A stretch of 64,000 nt of DNA from Saururus chinensis. Its lineage: Eukaryota > Streptophyta > Magnoliopsida > Piperales > Saururaceae. Below, in pieces: positions 1-14,329 of this stretch (the stretch's first letter is position 1; each line of letters starts with the position of its first letter). A program made the position numbers and the translations under genes. The stretch spans positions 24,448,685 to 24,512,684 of the forward strand of contig CP141140.1 of assembly GCA_035235625.1 (NCBI GenBank). The letters run 5' to 3'. The notes under the pieces were generated by a model. It was not told the DNA's origin, did no database searches, and was given only the letters and a program-made list of their open reading frames with translations.

Positions 1-13
1 ATGCAAATAGGTT

Positions 14-532
14 GTGAAGATGCATGAGAGCACCAAAGCCAAAGAAGTGGATGTCATGCTTCCAAAGGAGAGGTCAGTGAGGTGTTGGTTCCTTCCCAAG
101 AAGGTTCCCCTAAGGGATGTCCCGCTCCCAGAGAAGAGGCCGATGAATGAGATAGATGTAGAGATATTTGCAATGGTGGAGGCGATGCATGAGGAAGAAA
201 AACATGTGAGTGGTTAGGCCCAGGCACTGTCTGAGATAGTTGGGAAAGCTGACTCTGAAGAATCAATATTTGACTACTCAAATGAGACAAAGATAACAAA
301 GAAGGCAGATGAGCAAGACATTATGGTCCCAAATCCCATTGTTGATGTCAATGAGCACAAGAAGAACGAGAAGAAGAAAGTGCCTGAGCAAGTGGAACCA
401 ATGAATTGCCTAGATATCAAGTTCACATTTAATATGGAGATATTATCAGGGGAGGATGATGTGATTCTCTCATCGTGGATGGAAAATCCTTACCGTACGT
501 GGCCTATTGATTCGTTGGTGGATGCAGACTAG
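14..532 (+). pseudogene. Unrecognised short reading frame with one in-frame stop
   Basis: One frame stays open from about 14 to 532 except for a TAG at 215-217. It would encode about 170 residues that are strongly charged (many Lys and Glu), with no signal peptide, membrane segment or motif that I recognise. No ATG-led start covers the whole frame; the first ATG is at 20. The composition would fit a linker of a transposon gag-like or MULE-associated protein, but that is a guess. It could equally be a chance frame in purine-rich DNA. The sequence downstream to 1556 is AT-rich and I see no gene in it. Confidence 0.25.
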
Positions 533-539
533 TTGTCCC

Positions 540-1556
540 TGCTATGCCAAGATTGTATCATGTTTCAGGTATGGGTATAAAAATATTGATTAGCTTGTGT
601 TCGACTATGCGATAATAAATGGCCTCGTGTTTTCTATCACATGATATAGAAGTTGTCATTTGTTCATATTTGGTGTATCGTGTGGTCAAGCATACGATTG
701 CTTAGTGATTGTGTTAGTAATAACATGACACTTATGTTGGTTGTGTGGTTAACCACATGACTATATCATTTGTCATGTTGACGATAATACATGCTTTATC
801 ATTTTTAGTCATAGGTTATCGATATGTTGTAAGAACATCTGTGGCCACATGTATTATATTGACTTATTTTGGTGAACAAAACAATATCAAATCAATATGT
901 AATTTGAGTCATAGGATAGATTGGTTACTTTTCAAGACTACATAGTGAAGATGAAGAATATCATCAAGAGGTGTTTTTAGTGTTTGACAAGTAAAAACAC
1001 GCATATATATCACATTCACACACTTGGGATAAAGAGTTTATCATATGAGAGTGTGGGAAAAGAATGGGTAAAAAATTAATAAGTTATAAATTTTTTATTG
1101 AATATCAAACGGGAAAGTTTTTTTTTGTACTATAGAGGTACTGTAGAAATCAATTAGTTACTATAGCGATCAATCATTTCTGCTTATGGAATTGCGTATT
1201 GTATCATATTACTGTAGTGATTGATCAATTACTATAGCGATAGATTGGTACAATGCACAATTTCCCAAAATAGGTCATTCCAAATGAAATTTGATTCTAA
1301 TTCAAGATCTAACACCTTAACTAACTTACTTATCTATATAAAGGGTATTTTGAATGTGGGAAAAAGAGTAGGAAGCTATTGTTAGCATAGAGAAAGATTG
1401 GTGAGTCTACTCTTTTGGGAATTTGAGTGTCTAGAGCTTTACTTTGGCATCATTCTTTAAAGATCAATTCAATTAGTTAAAAGTGAGAAAAAATTCACAT
1501 CAACACACAACACAAATAGAGTTGCAACAAATTTCTTCATCAAGGAGTTTATCATA
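540..1556. other. AT-rich intergenic DNA, no gene seen
   Basis: No frame of useful length and no family similarity that I can recognise. Short stretches resemble each other (variants of ACTATAGCGAT near 1150-1240) but form no clear array. The stretch ends where F1 copy 1 begins. Confidence 0.5.
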
Positions 1557-4500
1557 TGTAAGGTCCCTGATTTTTTGTGATTTTTCTGCAATTTTTTTGG
1601 TTATTTTCGGTTGAAAAATATGACGCTTCAGCGTATTTGTACCCATAGTCGGGTGTGGGGTTCATCGTAGGCCATGGGCATGGACGCGTGTTCCAGAGCA
1701 AAAAATTGAAAGAAAACGGAACTGCAGAGGGTAAGTAGGAAAAGGAAAAAAAATGATGAAGATCAGATCAGTCTCGGCCCGATCCAAAAAAAAAAAATGG
1801 GAATAGTGTTTTTCCCCACCCCTTCTCCGGCGTCTCTCTGTCCCAGCCGCTGCCAGCCGTTGGTGGATCGCAGAGCCACCGCCATCAGCTCCGCCTTGGC
1901 CGTGCGACGGCAGGAGGGCCGCCGTCCCGGCCCCACAGCCGCTCCGCTCCGCCCTGCCTCTCCCTTTGTCTCGTGACTTGGCGGTGCCGGCGCTGGCCGG
2001 TGGGCTCTATCCAGCCTCCATCCGGCCAGCCACAGGCCGGCGAGGGCAAGGCCGCCGCCCTGGCCAGTTCTGCTGGCTCCCCCACCTGGATCGTTCTGGT
2101 AGGCACTCTCTCCCTCTCTCACTGTTTTCTTTGCTGAGCCGCCGCCGTGGGCCGCCAAGGGCCGGCCGGCCACGGCTCTGCCCTGGGCCGGCAACGGCGG
2201 GAGGCCATCCCTCCCGGCCCGGTGGACCTCCTTTCCGCCGCCCCGTTCTCATCCCCCTTCACCCCTATTTTTCCACCGCCTCACTGTTTTGGGTGAAACG
2301 GTGGCTGCCGGCGGCGAGCCACCGCCGATCGGACCTCCGTCCAGCTCCGCCTTGGTCCGGCGATGACGATGGGCACCTCTCCCGGCCCCAGTGGCCTCTC
2401 CTCCGCCGCCCCAACCCTCTTTTCCTCTTTGGTGCCTTGTTTTCCGCCCCCTTGGATCCAACTCGCCAGCCGGCTTCGGACGTCTTTGGATGCCCCGGTC
2501 AGACTCAGTCCGAACCGCCTTGATCTGGCGAAGGTTGTGGGCCACCTCTCCCTACCCGGTTCCACCTCTGCCCTTCCATTTTCCTCCGGCCAGATGCCTC
2601 CACCTCCCTTGTTCCGCCGATGCACGGTTTTGGTGGAACGGAGGCTGGCAATTGCGAGCCACGGATGTTAGACCTCTGTTTGGCTCTGCCCCTGCCTGGC
2701 AATGGTTGAGCCGCCGTCCCAGCTGAGGTTTGCCGGCCTTAGCACTATTCCGCCTCCGCCCTCCCTAGCCCCTATTTTTAGGCTACGTCCGTTTTGGACG
2801 TTGTGACTGCCACTGCCAGTCGGACGTCGGACATGGCCGTGTGGACCTTTGTTTGACTCTGCCTCAGCCCAGTGATGCTAGTGGGCCACCCCTTCGGGCC
2901 CTGTTGAGCGTCCGTTCCCTCCGCTTTGTTGGAACCCGATCCACATCCCTTTCTTGGGTGCTCTCACTTGGAAAAACATGGTCTCTATCCCTCACTGTGC
3001 TATTTGTCCAGCGTGTCGCTGTTGACTTTGGCCGTCACCTCTGGCCAGAGATAGCTCCTCTTGGCCACTAGGGCCATGATGGAGTCGGCCAGAGCCGCCA
3101 GTAAACCTTGCTCCTTTGTGCCCCAGGGTTTTATACCCGTTTTGGGCCATTGAGCGTCGTTGGATGACGAATGCCCTCTGACCACTTTAGTGTGGCGGGT
3201 CTCAGCCTGGAGATGGCTGGCTGCCCTAGTACGGCACCGCCTCTCTTCTTCGGCATGAGGTAGGTTCCCCCTCTGCCGATGATATGTGTTTGACTGCGCC
3301 ATTCAGAGCATCACCGTCCTACCTCCATCGGACACCGTTTGGCCTCTAGTCGGCCTACCTCGACAGGACAATGGCAAAGGCCATCTTTGTCGGTCACCAC
3401 CATTGGTATGGCCCTACCGCCCTTATGAGCTTTGGGCCGACGCCGTCTAGCCCTCTCTCCCCTCCCTTTGGCCTTATGTGCAAGTAGCCGCGCGTGCGGG
3501 TTAGGGTATTGGTGCCACTTTGGCACCACCCGACCGTCTGATGGCTCTGCCATCATCTGGAGTTGACATCGGAGTCCTCCTTCACCTCTCCTCCGTCCTT
3601 TAGAGTCTCCCTCCGCCCTTATGTGGGCCATTGTAAACGTAAAATCGATGTCATTGGGTGTTGTCCACGGCGATTTCGACGTCTTGCGGTCGGCCAAGTA
3701 TTTCTCAGCTGTTGGCCGACCTTTAATTAGTACACCCTTGAATTTTGGTCTCACCTACCACTCGTTGGCATGATCTTTGTCCCGGCCACCCCTAGTGTGC
3801 CGCTGTGGATCGCGGATTTTGCCGCGTTGACTTTGATACCCCATTTGGCCGTGTGTAGTTACGGCGCTTCTTAAAACCTCAGGACATCAACTCTCTCAGC
3901 TAGGCAATGGTTTTGACCGCCGACTCCGCCACCGACGCCGCCGCCGTCGTGTGCTCGCCATCAAACGTCATGATTACGAGGTAGGGGAGCTTTGAACTCG
4001 TAATTTCATGACAACATGCTTTGAATGAGTAGCAACATGCTAGGCTTGTATGATTCCATATTTTGGATATTAAATCATGACATGTATGCATGACGTAAGA
4101 TAGTGAATTATGCCACTTTGAGATACATGTATGTATGTATGTAAGTTGTAAGCATGTTTTATGTATGTGTATGATGTATGATGGACATGCTAGTGATGGC
4201 TAGTGATGTTGAGTAAGTTACGTATGTGGACTTTGTGTGAGGGCAGAGGTATGTGCGATGGACAGTAAGAAGTGGTAAGGGTTTGGTACGAAGTTCGATG
4301 TGGATTTGGACGTGTAATTGCATGACAGAAGACAACAGACGTAAGTATGACAGGCGAGGATTGGAGTGGATCGGTTTGGAGTGTATGTTAGGGATTCGGT
4401 AAGTAAGAAGACTTAGGCTTGGAGCCTTATGAGGGTTTATTAGACAGTAAGAGCGTGTATAATTGTACAAGCATAACGTATAAATTATGAAGTGAAAAGT

Positions 4501-5179
4501 AAGTATAATAAGTGAGGAATTAAGTAAGAAGATGATAACGGGGATTTGCTGTGAGGAGCTCAGTTTGACGATGTAAGTAAGATGTCTAATCGTAAGGTGG
4601 ATGTCAAAGGATGTATGCGTATGTAAGGATTTGTGTACGGTGAGTTATGTGTGACTTGGACGATTAAGTGAAGTCTGCTGCCCCGACGAACTAGGGTTTG
4701 GATCGGGCTCAGCTTCAATTTGATCAGTCGAGGACTGAGTTTGTGTAGCATAATTGTACCGCATAATATACTTAAGTTAAACTTGAATTATGAGAAAGCT
4801 AATAATAGCATTGTGAGTTTGAGACCTGAGGGTTCGACGGATTAAGTTAAGTGTTTGGGCTAGCCGATAATGAATCGGCTGGGCACTTCTTGTGTCTTGC
4901 CATGGTGTTATCATGTGGGATGTTGTCTGTGTGCTGTATAGAGCACTGGGCATCTGATGCTCTGTTGAAAGCTATGTATGTTTCCGATTTGGTCTGTGTG
5001 CTGTTTGAAGCCCAGACATTTGATGCTCTATTGAGAGCGCTGTAAGTTTCCGCCCCTCGTGGGTTCTGTATGTTTCTGCCTATAGATGGCACTGTATGTT
5101 CTGCCCAAGAGTGGCATTGTAAGATTTCTGCCCAAGAGTGGCACTGGCACTATAAGACCCATTATGGTGGGCAATTCTA

Positions 5180-5473
<294 letters not shown>

Positions 5474-5659
5474 TCAGGTAAGTAGTATCATGGATCTACT
5501 CTTACCTGTTTGATCCTGTGCCCCATGAGCATAGGTGTACATTACCTTCGGAAAAGTCCATGGCGTCTAGTCACTCGCCGGAGGTTAAGGTGATGCCTCA
5601 GTGGCATTCTTTTCCTTTTCGACACTAGAGCTTATTAGCTGTAATGAGCTTCAGTGGTC

Positions 5660-5960
5660 GATAGTATGTATATGACTATATGATTGAGTTTGTACGTTTC
5701 TGAGTAAGCGTATGATGATGAGTATGTGCACGACTGTAAGATTGAGGATGAGTATGATTGTAAGAGTTTGAATATGAGTTTGACAGTAAGTGTAAGACTG
5801 TACGAGTAAGGTCGTAAAAGTACGTGTAAGCTGTATGAGTATGCCTTTGATGGTACGAGTAAGTTGTAAGACCTTGAGTAAGGGTGTTTGCGTAATTTTG
5901 ATATGATGGTGTGTTATGTGTGCTTATTTGCATATGTATACGATTGGTATACGTTGTTTG
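5660..5960 (+). repeat. Degenerate GTAAGA/GAGTAAG minisatellite in F1 copy 1
   Basis: Loose tandem variants of TGTAAGAGTATGAGTAAG occupy this part of the LTR. The equivalent region is a clearer array in copy 3 (22600-22860) and, on the other strand, in copy 2 (35195-35490), so it is an inherent feature of the family. Confidence 0.6.
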
Positions 5961-6518
5961 CCTCATATTAAGTTGCATGACGCATGATTTATGAACTTAT
6001 TGTGTTCACCGTTTAGGATTTCCCTTACTGGGTATTTTCCTACTGAGTATGAAAATACTCACCCTACTTCTTTTAGCATTGTTGTTCGGGAGGCTTTTGC
6101 AGGTTGTGTTGGAGAGCTCCTGGAGTTGGATGCTCATCTCTACGGTGGATTGTTTCCCCCTCGACTCAAGTATATTTGGTGCCACAATTTGATGTATTAG
6201 GTGAGATGAGATATATGTGTTATATCTTCTGAACTTTTAATTTGGATCAGATTAGACTGTTTATGGGACTTGTACTCGGGGACGCCTGGGAATTGTTTGT
6301 ATTTAAAAATCCATGATCATGGTAATTTAGTCGTACGTATGTTTTTGAGTAACGCCTGAGGATATTTGATTTGGCAGTACGATGTTTAACCGTATGATGT
6401 TTTAAATTATAAACTGTTTATACAGGTTTTGATTTTGTCGTTTTGACTCCGATTTATCGTATAAAAAAAATTTTCTATGAGTTTTAAGAAAAATGGATGA
6501 AAAATCTCGGGCGTTACA

Positions 6519-7600
6519 GAATAATTAATCAAAGAAAGACATCTTTGATTGTGCTCGTAGAATAAGATGAAGATAGAATACAAAGAGGAAAATCTTTAAG
6601 GTTTTGATGGAGAGAGAAACTTGAAGGCTAATAATGAAGAAGACTTAACAAAGAAAAGAGTTCTCATTTGTGTCGAGTCGCTAGAGGTTGGTTGCTTTTG
6701 AGGTCTTATATGTTCATGCATGCTAGTTCATTGATTTGGCCGAAAGAGGTTGTTGTGATTTTTTACCTTAGTTGGGGTTTTCAACATAAAAATTGGTGTA
6801 TGAATGCTTGCATGATTGTGTGGATTGATTGATAGATTAATCATACCCTTTGCATAAGATTTCATGTTAGTTTCTTCTAGATAAAAATCATGCATTAAAA
6901 AGAGACCATAACTCTTAATTCATACTTTGTTTAAAGTACTAGTTTTAGAAGCAATATGGTGATCTGTTAAATTTGTGATGGATACTAAATTCTCATATGT
7001 TCTTCGCTCTACTTCAACAGAGGAATTTGAGCACTCCACTCATGTACTCTATCCCTTTTTTGGTAACTATGCCATTTAACACTACTATAACATCGACTTT
7101 GCAAATGACACTATGGATGTATAAATGAAAATCACGAATAGCTTGAATTACCTAAGCAGCAACACGGAGAGTTCATTCTTCCTAGTTTTTGATAGTAAGA
7201 GCTTTTGCCTCCTCATCATCCATTCCAGAGAGAAGAGATTCATGGATGTCAATAAGTTGAGAATCAATGTTGCCATTGCCACGAAGAAGGTCCTGGAGAT
7301 AAAGTGAGCGACAAAATGGCCTATCTCGAAGTTTTCTAGGTGCTCATACCAAGAGATGAATAAAGATTATGTACTATGTCGTAAGGCTTGCAGTAGGAGT
7401 AATACATCCAAATTTCATACAGACGAAAATCACAATGTTGGTGAGGCCGCAAATCTGTGCATGCCTTCTCCATGGATGTATTGATAAAGAATTTGATGCA
7501 AGAGATGATGAACTATGATGCAACATGACGTTATGTAATACAATTTCTTGTGTAGTGCACTTTAATGTTATGCAATTTTTTATAAAAAAAATCAACAATG
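6519..7600. other. Intergenic DNA, no gene seen
   Basis: AT-rich, with short frames only (the longest ATG frame is at 7125-7307, 60 residues, unrecognised). A CACTACTATAACA string at 7082 resembles a CACTA transposon end, but I found no matching opposite end. Confidence 0.45.
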
Positions 7601-7642
7601 TTTAATAGTAGCCTCATATATGACACGATTATGTAGACATCA

Positions 7643-7688
7643 TGTGATCGATAACATGACCCTCATTGGGATCATGTTATCGATTACA
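7643..7688. repeat. Perfect-looking hairpin, 17-nt arms
   Basis: TGTGATCGATAACATGA at 7643-7659 pairs with TCATGTTATCGATTACA at 7672-7688 (16 of 17 positions) across a 12-nt loop. It lies just downstream of the transposase relic on that relic's strand, so it may be part of its 3' region. Confidence 0.7.
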
Positions 7689-8044
7689 CAACAATATGTA
7701 AAATGTTGATAGGATCACATGACAAAAAACTAAACCTTATGTGTTCATAAAAAATCATTTTATCAAACACATACAAAAATATGATAGTAGGCTTTCTTCC
7801 ATTCAAGTAAAGAATGGGGGTGGATAAGGCAATCCAGACCGATGTTCTCCAACCTTCGTTTATCTCTTTCCTCATGTGTTTGAGCACTTTTGAATTGTAT
7901 TTCCACCACTAGGCCCATGTCCATGGTCATCTTGTTCCCTGCTGCAGTGTTTGTGGTTATGTCTCAACAGTCCGCACACTCCACATTTGCATGGTGTTTT
8001 AACCTTGAGTTGTGACTTAATTCAATTCTTCAATTGTTAACCCT

Positions 8045-11000
8045 CTATTTGAGTGGTATTGGTGGGTAGAATGTTGGTAGAACTCCAATTGGTGCCCTTT
8101 GGTGACTGTCCATGGTTGGGAGCAAAGCCTCTTCATATGTCCTTTTAGACATATCTATAGAGTACCATTTTTCACAGTGATCAAATATATAGAAGTGTCT
8201 ATGATCAATCGGTGTAATTGAATATTTACATGGGAACCCCATGTGTTGAAACTTTTCACATGTGCAAGATTGTTTGTCCAGCTTTACTCCATCCTGTGTA
8301 AATAATATCATGTTAACACACACACACATGGTAAGTTACATTTTCGTATTCTCGGGTATCACGACTCGTCAACATATAACATATGTATAGAGCACAACTA
8401 TGGCATATTGCATTTTGTTAACACACGACATATGTACGGTTGTGTTCTCGAAGACACGAAAATGTCACTTGTTATGATGACAATTACACGCAATCGTGGA
8501 GAACGTATCAATATACACATGAAATGAATTACATTTTCCCTAGTGATATAGCGAATTAATTTGAAATTTATACATTGATACCGACAATACATGAACCTAC
8601 CTTGCTTCTTCTCTTATGTTTTTGATATGTTTATGGGCAAATAGTGTTAACTTATCCATCATATTTTGGCTATTTCTTTGACGTTTCTCAAAGAGTGTAG
8701 CTATGTGTTCCTGTGTAACCTCAATTAAATGAGTAATTGACATCGACCTAGATTTTTCGAATATCGCATTCACACTTTCAGACCTATTTGCGTTGAGTGT
8801 TCCATATTTATTTCCTGGAAATACAACATTGGCCCAGTGAATTGCACCGATCTTATCCAGCTAAGTATATGCCTCTAGATTATGTTATTTAATACCATTT
8901 ATTGTGTTGTTGTACACGTTTTGTCTGAGAGTTTTAGCGGCTTCATAGAGTTGGTTCTTTAGATACTTGTCTTTGAATATATCCAACATTTTTGTTGTCA
9001 TGTGATGGATGCAATATCCATGGTTTGTAAATAAAAGAAGGTTTTTTACTGCATTCACTAAGACCTTTAGAAACAATTGTATCCAATTCTTCTAGAGGAT
9101 CTGAAAATAGATAATGTTTTAACAATGAAAGAAACCATGGCTACATTTTCTCACACTCATTCTCAACCACTACAAATGTGGCACATAGTATATTATTGTT
9201 CCCGTATAAGGCAGTTACTATCAATAGCTGGCTGGGATACTTTCCCTTACATCCACACTTATCACCTGCCCCCTACAGGTCCAAGAATATCACAAGATCT
9301 AACAAAAAATACTATACTGTTGGGATTAATCCTTTCTATTTGAATGTCTTATGCAGGTAGCGTGTGATAAGATTCGTTTAGGTTCCCATCAATTAAATCA
9401 TACAGTGTTTTACTTGTATGACAAGATTTGTTGTAGTCAATATTGACACCCTCAAATAATGGAAGAATTGCACCCTTATCATGTTCCCTATAACACGACA
9501 TACGAATAAGATGATTTTTTGTAAACACGACTTTATAAAAATTGTTTAAATATATACACAATACGGTAAATCTTGTGTAAGAATAATTTAACAAGATGTA
9601 ACTTACTTGCATGCCATCATTTCTTGTAGTTCACAATGATACCCCAGTGCTCAGAAATATATGTGTTTATGTTTTTAAGTATATGTCTATGAAATATTTA
9701 AAGAGGCAATAACACTTTCTCGCAAACCAAAGGTGAGATGTGAAAGGTTGGTCAGCTGACTTCCTTTGCATGCCACACACGTGCTCGTGCAATGACCTTT
9801 TCATTGTTAGATCATTTCCTATGTTAGATGCACTTATGTACCACTTACAAGACTGGTCAGCGCACTTGGTGGCATATGTATGCTTGTTCTCATCCTTTAT
9901 TACAAGGTCTATCAACACCCTTTTTAAATGTACCAGGCTTTAGAACTATGCATCCAATTGGAGTAGATTATAGTAGTCTTTTGCTTGCAAACTATTTGTT
10001 ATTATCTCACCCTCACCAATAGTTCCAACACGTTGAGATTATCCACCGTGGCCTACTTTGCCTTGGCCCCAAAATCAATATTAGTGGGTGCTTCACTGTA
10101 TCTGAATTCTTCATGGTCAAACTTACTTACATCTCAATATTGTCGTTCTCATTCCATTTTTAAGCACTACTCCATAGTTTTTCAAATTCTTGCCCGTCTA
10201 CATTTCCAGATGTATATGGAGGATCATAGCTATCACTCTGGTATGAAGTCCTTAATACACCCATTGTTATAGATATTTCTTGAAATCTAGCGTGCATACC
10301 TTCTATATCAGGTTGTGTTAACATTAGAATGTTGAATGATGTCTGATTCGGATTTGTTCAGTTGAACTCACCTAGTTCTCATAATCTTTAATAGATATTA
10401 ATGTGTTAATGAATATGTGATTTAACTCAACATTGTGTATTCGATTACATGCCTACAAATTACATCGTGACATCAATGGGATGATATTCTCATATAAGTC
10501 ATGTTATTGTCTCTATGCTAACACGAATATGTGTGATATCACATTCATATATCACATCAATAGTTATGTGACAATATAAATATTGTGTTTCTATCAACAC
10601 GATTATTTAAATTATCGCGTTACTGGGAACATGATAAAGTGTAATATCATGTAATCTTAAATTAAATAATGCATGACTATTTCACCCATGAATGATGTAT
10701 CATTGACTCCCAACTGATATCCGACATTCATGTTAGGATAAGCTGATACAAGCTTCACAACCCTCGGTTCTTCATCACTATTCACAGTCTACTTCCTTTC
10801 CAACAACAGTGATTATTCTCCATTTGCAACCATGTTCATCTCCACATACAAGGATAACAATTCTTTATTTGCCTTCTTATGAATGACAAATATTGATTGT
10901 AAGTCTTCATTATTGTCTAATTTATATGGTATAGATGATTTCGAAGATGAAATCAAATATTTCAAAGTCACATTACCATTAAGGACGACAAGTCTTTCTT

Positions 11001-11125
11001 TTACTTGTAGCAGCAACTTGCCGTACCTCGCTTGGGGATCAACGTTCTTAGCTACACCTTTTCACCAATGTACTCGCCATCATTTGCTATCTCTCCATTG
11101 TAATGCACACAAATAACAATTCTAT
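8045..11125 (-). pseudogene. Decayed MuDR/MULE transposase
   Basis: Domains of a Mutator-like transposase appear in the right order on the minus strand. Near 11125-10813 lies the N-terminal region (VICVHYNGEIANDGEYIGE, then KSSIPYKLDNNEDLQSIFV). Near 9900-9790 is the zinc-finger-like MuDR segment (CADQSCKWYISAS ... HEHVC). Near 9610-9350 is the link ending DGNLNESYHTLPA. Near 9290-9130 is the start of the MULE core (KGKYPSQLLIV, then VVVENE). Near 9070-8890 comes HGYCIHHMTTKMLDIFKDKY, and near 8290-8220 the C-terminal SWIM finger (SCTCEKFQHMGFPCKYSI). The last SWIM His is replaced by Tyr. Many stops and frameshifts break the frame and introns may also be present. I could not define the terminal inverted repeats. 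Confidence 0.85.
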
Positions 11126-11769
11126 CCATTATGAAGTTGAATGGGTCACTGTTGTGGGCAAAATGATGGTTTTTTCAACTGGAAAAACTTCCGTAGAGGA
11201 AAATAATGATAAAAAGAGTGCTACCATCTTCAATGGCCTGCTGGTGAGTTGCCACTATTCATATGCCGCTGGCAATCACACCTCTCGCTGGCAATCAATC
11301 CTCTCTACTGGAACAATACCCCCTTCCCACTTTTTATTAATAAGGAAATATATGAGGATTGAGTTTATTTATGACTTAGGGATAATTTTGTCCTAAACAA
11401 GGTCATATAAGATAAGTGTTAAAAACCAAGGAATAAAAAAACTCAATTGACTTCATAGTAAAAAATCTAGTCTTCACAAAAAACAAAGAGAGAATTGGTA
11501 CAGTAGTATGTCATTCATTCTTGACCTGTTTGTTAAGTCTTTATGATAGATTTAGCATGAAAATGTGCTCAGAAACTACCAAAGCTCCATATTTGAATGT
11601 TTAAGTTCCAGCCACTTCAGCTCCAGGGTCTCGGCTCACCATCAAGCTCCCTTTAACTTGAACAGAGTGGTGATACATTAATCTTTTGTCACAAGGGGGG
11701 AATGCATGATCATCAGGGCAACCACAAGAATCCATTCCTTTGATATATAGTCTGGTCGTACATGAGAAA

Positions 11770-12335
11770 TGACTCGTGGTATTGGAGAGAAAAGTAGTGG
11801 AGTTAATTGGGGGGAGGGGGGACACAAAGGAAAAGGAGGTAGGCATAGGGGAGCGTGAGGGGGAGCACAAAGCAAAATGATGGTGGGAAAGAAGAGTTTG
11901 GCAAAGAAAAGATACTTTAGGAAATTTTTAAAAATATAAATTTCAAATCCCCACTTAAATATACTTGTCTTATCCTTATGAATATGCATTTATATGTTTA
12001 ATATAAATGATATTGATAAGGAAAAGGAAGTGGCCAGAAGGAGGAGAAGTCACCCTAGGAGGTGTAGGAGAGCATGTGGGTGTTTTGGGTGGGTTCTTGG
12101 CTAGGGAGGAAGGCGGAGAGGCCAACGAGGGCATGGGCACACTTGACCAACGTGGGGGTGGGGTCGATGGAACTGGCAGCCTTGAGGGGAAATGATGGGG
12201 GAAAACTAGAAATTGGCAAAATGTACAAGAGGGTAATTTTGAAAATTTTAGAAAAATTAAAAAATACAAATCCACTCTTAAATGTACCTACCTTATCCAT
12301 ACCAATATGCATTTATATCTTGAATATATATTTTC
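11770..12335. repeat. Local tandem duplication, period about 320 bp
   Basis: The block ending at about 12005 (AAATCC..CTTAAATATAC, then CTTATCC, then AATATGCATTTATAT) is repeated in diverged form ending at about 12335. Both copies contain a G-rich stretch on the plus strand and then an AT-rich tail. No gene is apparent. Confidence 0.6.
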
Positions 12336-12608
12336 AAATTCAATGTAATGTTTGACAAAAACTAAAGACAACACAGTTGATTAGAAAAATCTTTGACCGC
12401 TTCTTTATAGTAGTATAGTATATGGAAAAAGTTAGTATAACCTTGGTTCGCGTGCATCAACACGAGCTTGGGCGGGCACAAGGGGCAGACATGTTGTTTG
12501 CCCCTAATCAACTGTTGTTATGCGCCGTTGAGGGATCAAAATCCAACTACCAATAGAGCCCGAGCTCATCGTCACACGTGTGAGCCCTACCTCTCATAAA
12601 CGAAACTC

Positions 12609-13226
<618 letters not shown>

Positions 13227-13350
13227 AAAAATAGCAGTCAGTTGTGTTATTTGTCTTTAAAGGTGAGAACTAGTTGGCCTTACTTGTGAGGTATTTACTT
13301 TTCCCAATAGTAGAAAAGTCATTAATGCCAATCCGTCGGCGGCTGCTCCC
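13227..13350 (+). repeat. Direct repeat copy 1 downstream of the NLR
   Basis: About 125 bp including TTATTTGTCTTT, GTTGGCCTTA and a GCCGGC/GTCGGCGG-type end match 13905-14028 with scattered changes. The two copies lie about 680 bp apart, just beyond the NLR 3' end. Confidence 0.65.
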
Positions 13351-13904
13351 TATTAATAATATATTGATTAATTTATTAATAAACTATTGTGAGACTTATG
13401 GCAATTGCTATCTTATTAAGATATATATTAGTAAAACTAGAAGCTTCTATTTTTAAGAAACTACATGACAAAGATCCGCACACATACTTTATACTGATGA
13501 ATTTACCATTTGGCCCCATGCTATGCTACATAGATACTTATTTTTGTACATTATCATAGCCCACTGTTTTTTGGTGGGCACTAAATACTATATAGCCCAA
13601 GTCCGGTTCCTGTGATATAAGTACTTGTCAATGTTCTTAAAAAATATTTATAAAATTTTAATAGTAATTCTAATCAGTTTGCAGCTTCTATTTATTTATA
13701 TATTTTTTTGCTAAGAAGCTAGCCGTTTCTACTTCTCTATCCACTATTCCGTCCAAATTACTTTAAAAAAAAGCAAGGAAACAAGCCTTGCCTTTCCGTG
13801 GCCATTAGCCTCCCGTGAAAATAATGGTTTTATGCGTCTATTAAGATGTTTGTCTTGTTTCGTTGTTTTTCCAATCTGTTGGCAGCCAAAAAAACTCGAC
13901 TCGT

Positions 13905-14028
13905 GAGTATAAGTTGTCTTATTTGTCTTTCAAATGAGAAAAAGTTGGCCTTATTTGAGGAGTACATTACTTTTCTAAAGCATAGAAAGCCATTGATTAA
14001 GGCTAATATGTCGCCGGCAGCTGCCTAG
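13905..14028 (+). repeat. Direct repeat copy 2 downstream of the NLR
   Basis: Partner of 13227-13350. Between this copy and the NLR stop there are 300 bp with no other feature; they should contain the NLR 3' UTR and polyadenylation site on the minus strand. Confidence 0.65.
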
Positions 14029-14329
14029 AGAACCCAACGGTCGGGTGAAGCTTTGAGTTGTTTAGAACTTATTTCATTTCAACTATTAAAGGAAAATACT
14101 ATCAATGAGGTACATTGTTTAATTTATTACCAACAAGCAAACGATGTTACAAATTTGTTTCATATAATGAAACTGTAGTTCAGTTGTTCTCCATACCTAC
14201 ATGGAATGAAATTTTTGAGAAATAAATTGATTAATTTTTTATGTAGACAACATAACAATCAAGACACACACAAACATATCAAATTACAAAGACGGGACGC
14301 ATCAGCTGATGAATACTGCCTCCTGCTTA

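Noticed and set aside
1763..3754. Many long overlapping frames on both strands in GC-rich DNA
   Set aside because: They recur, with different frames, in the other F1 copies, share no protein motif, and are explained by GC-rich LTR sequence.
7082..7120. CACTACTATAACA as a CACTA transposon end
   Set aside because: No matching inverted end, 3-bp duplication or transposase found nearby.
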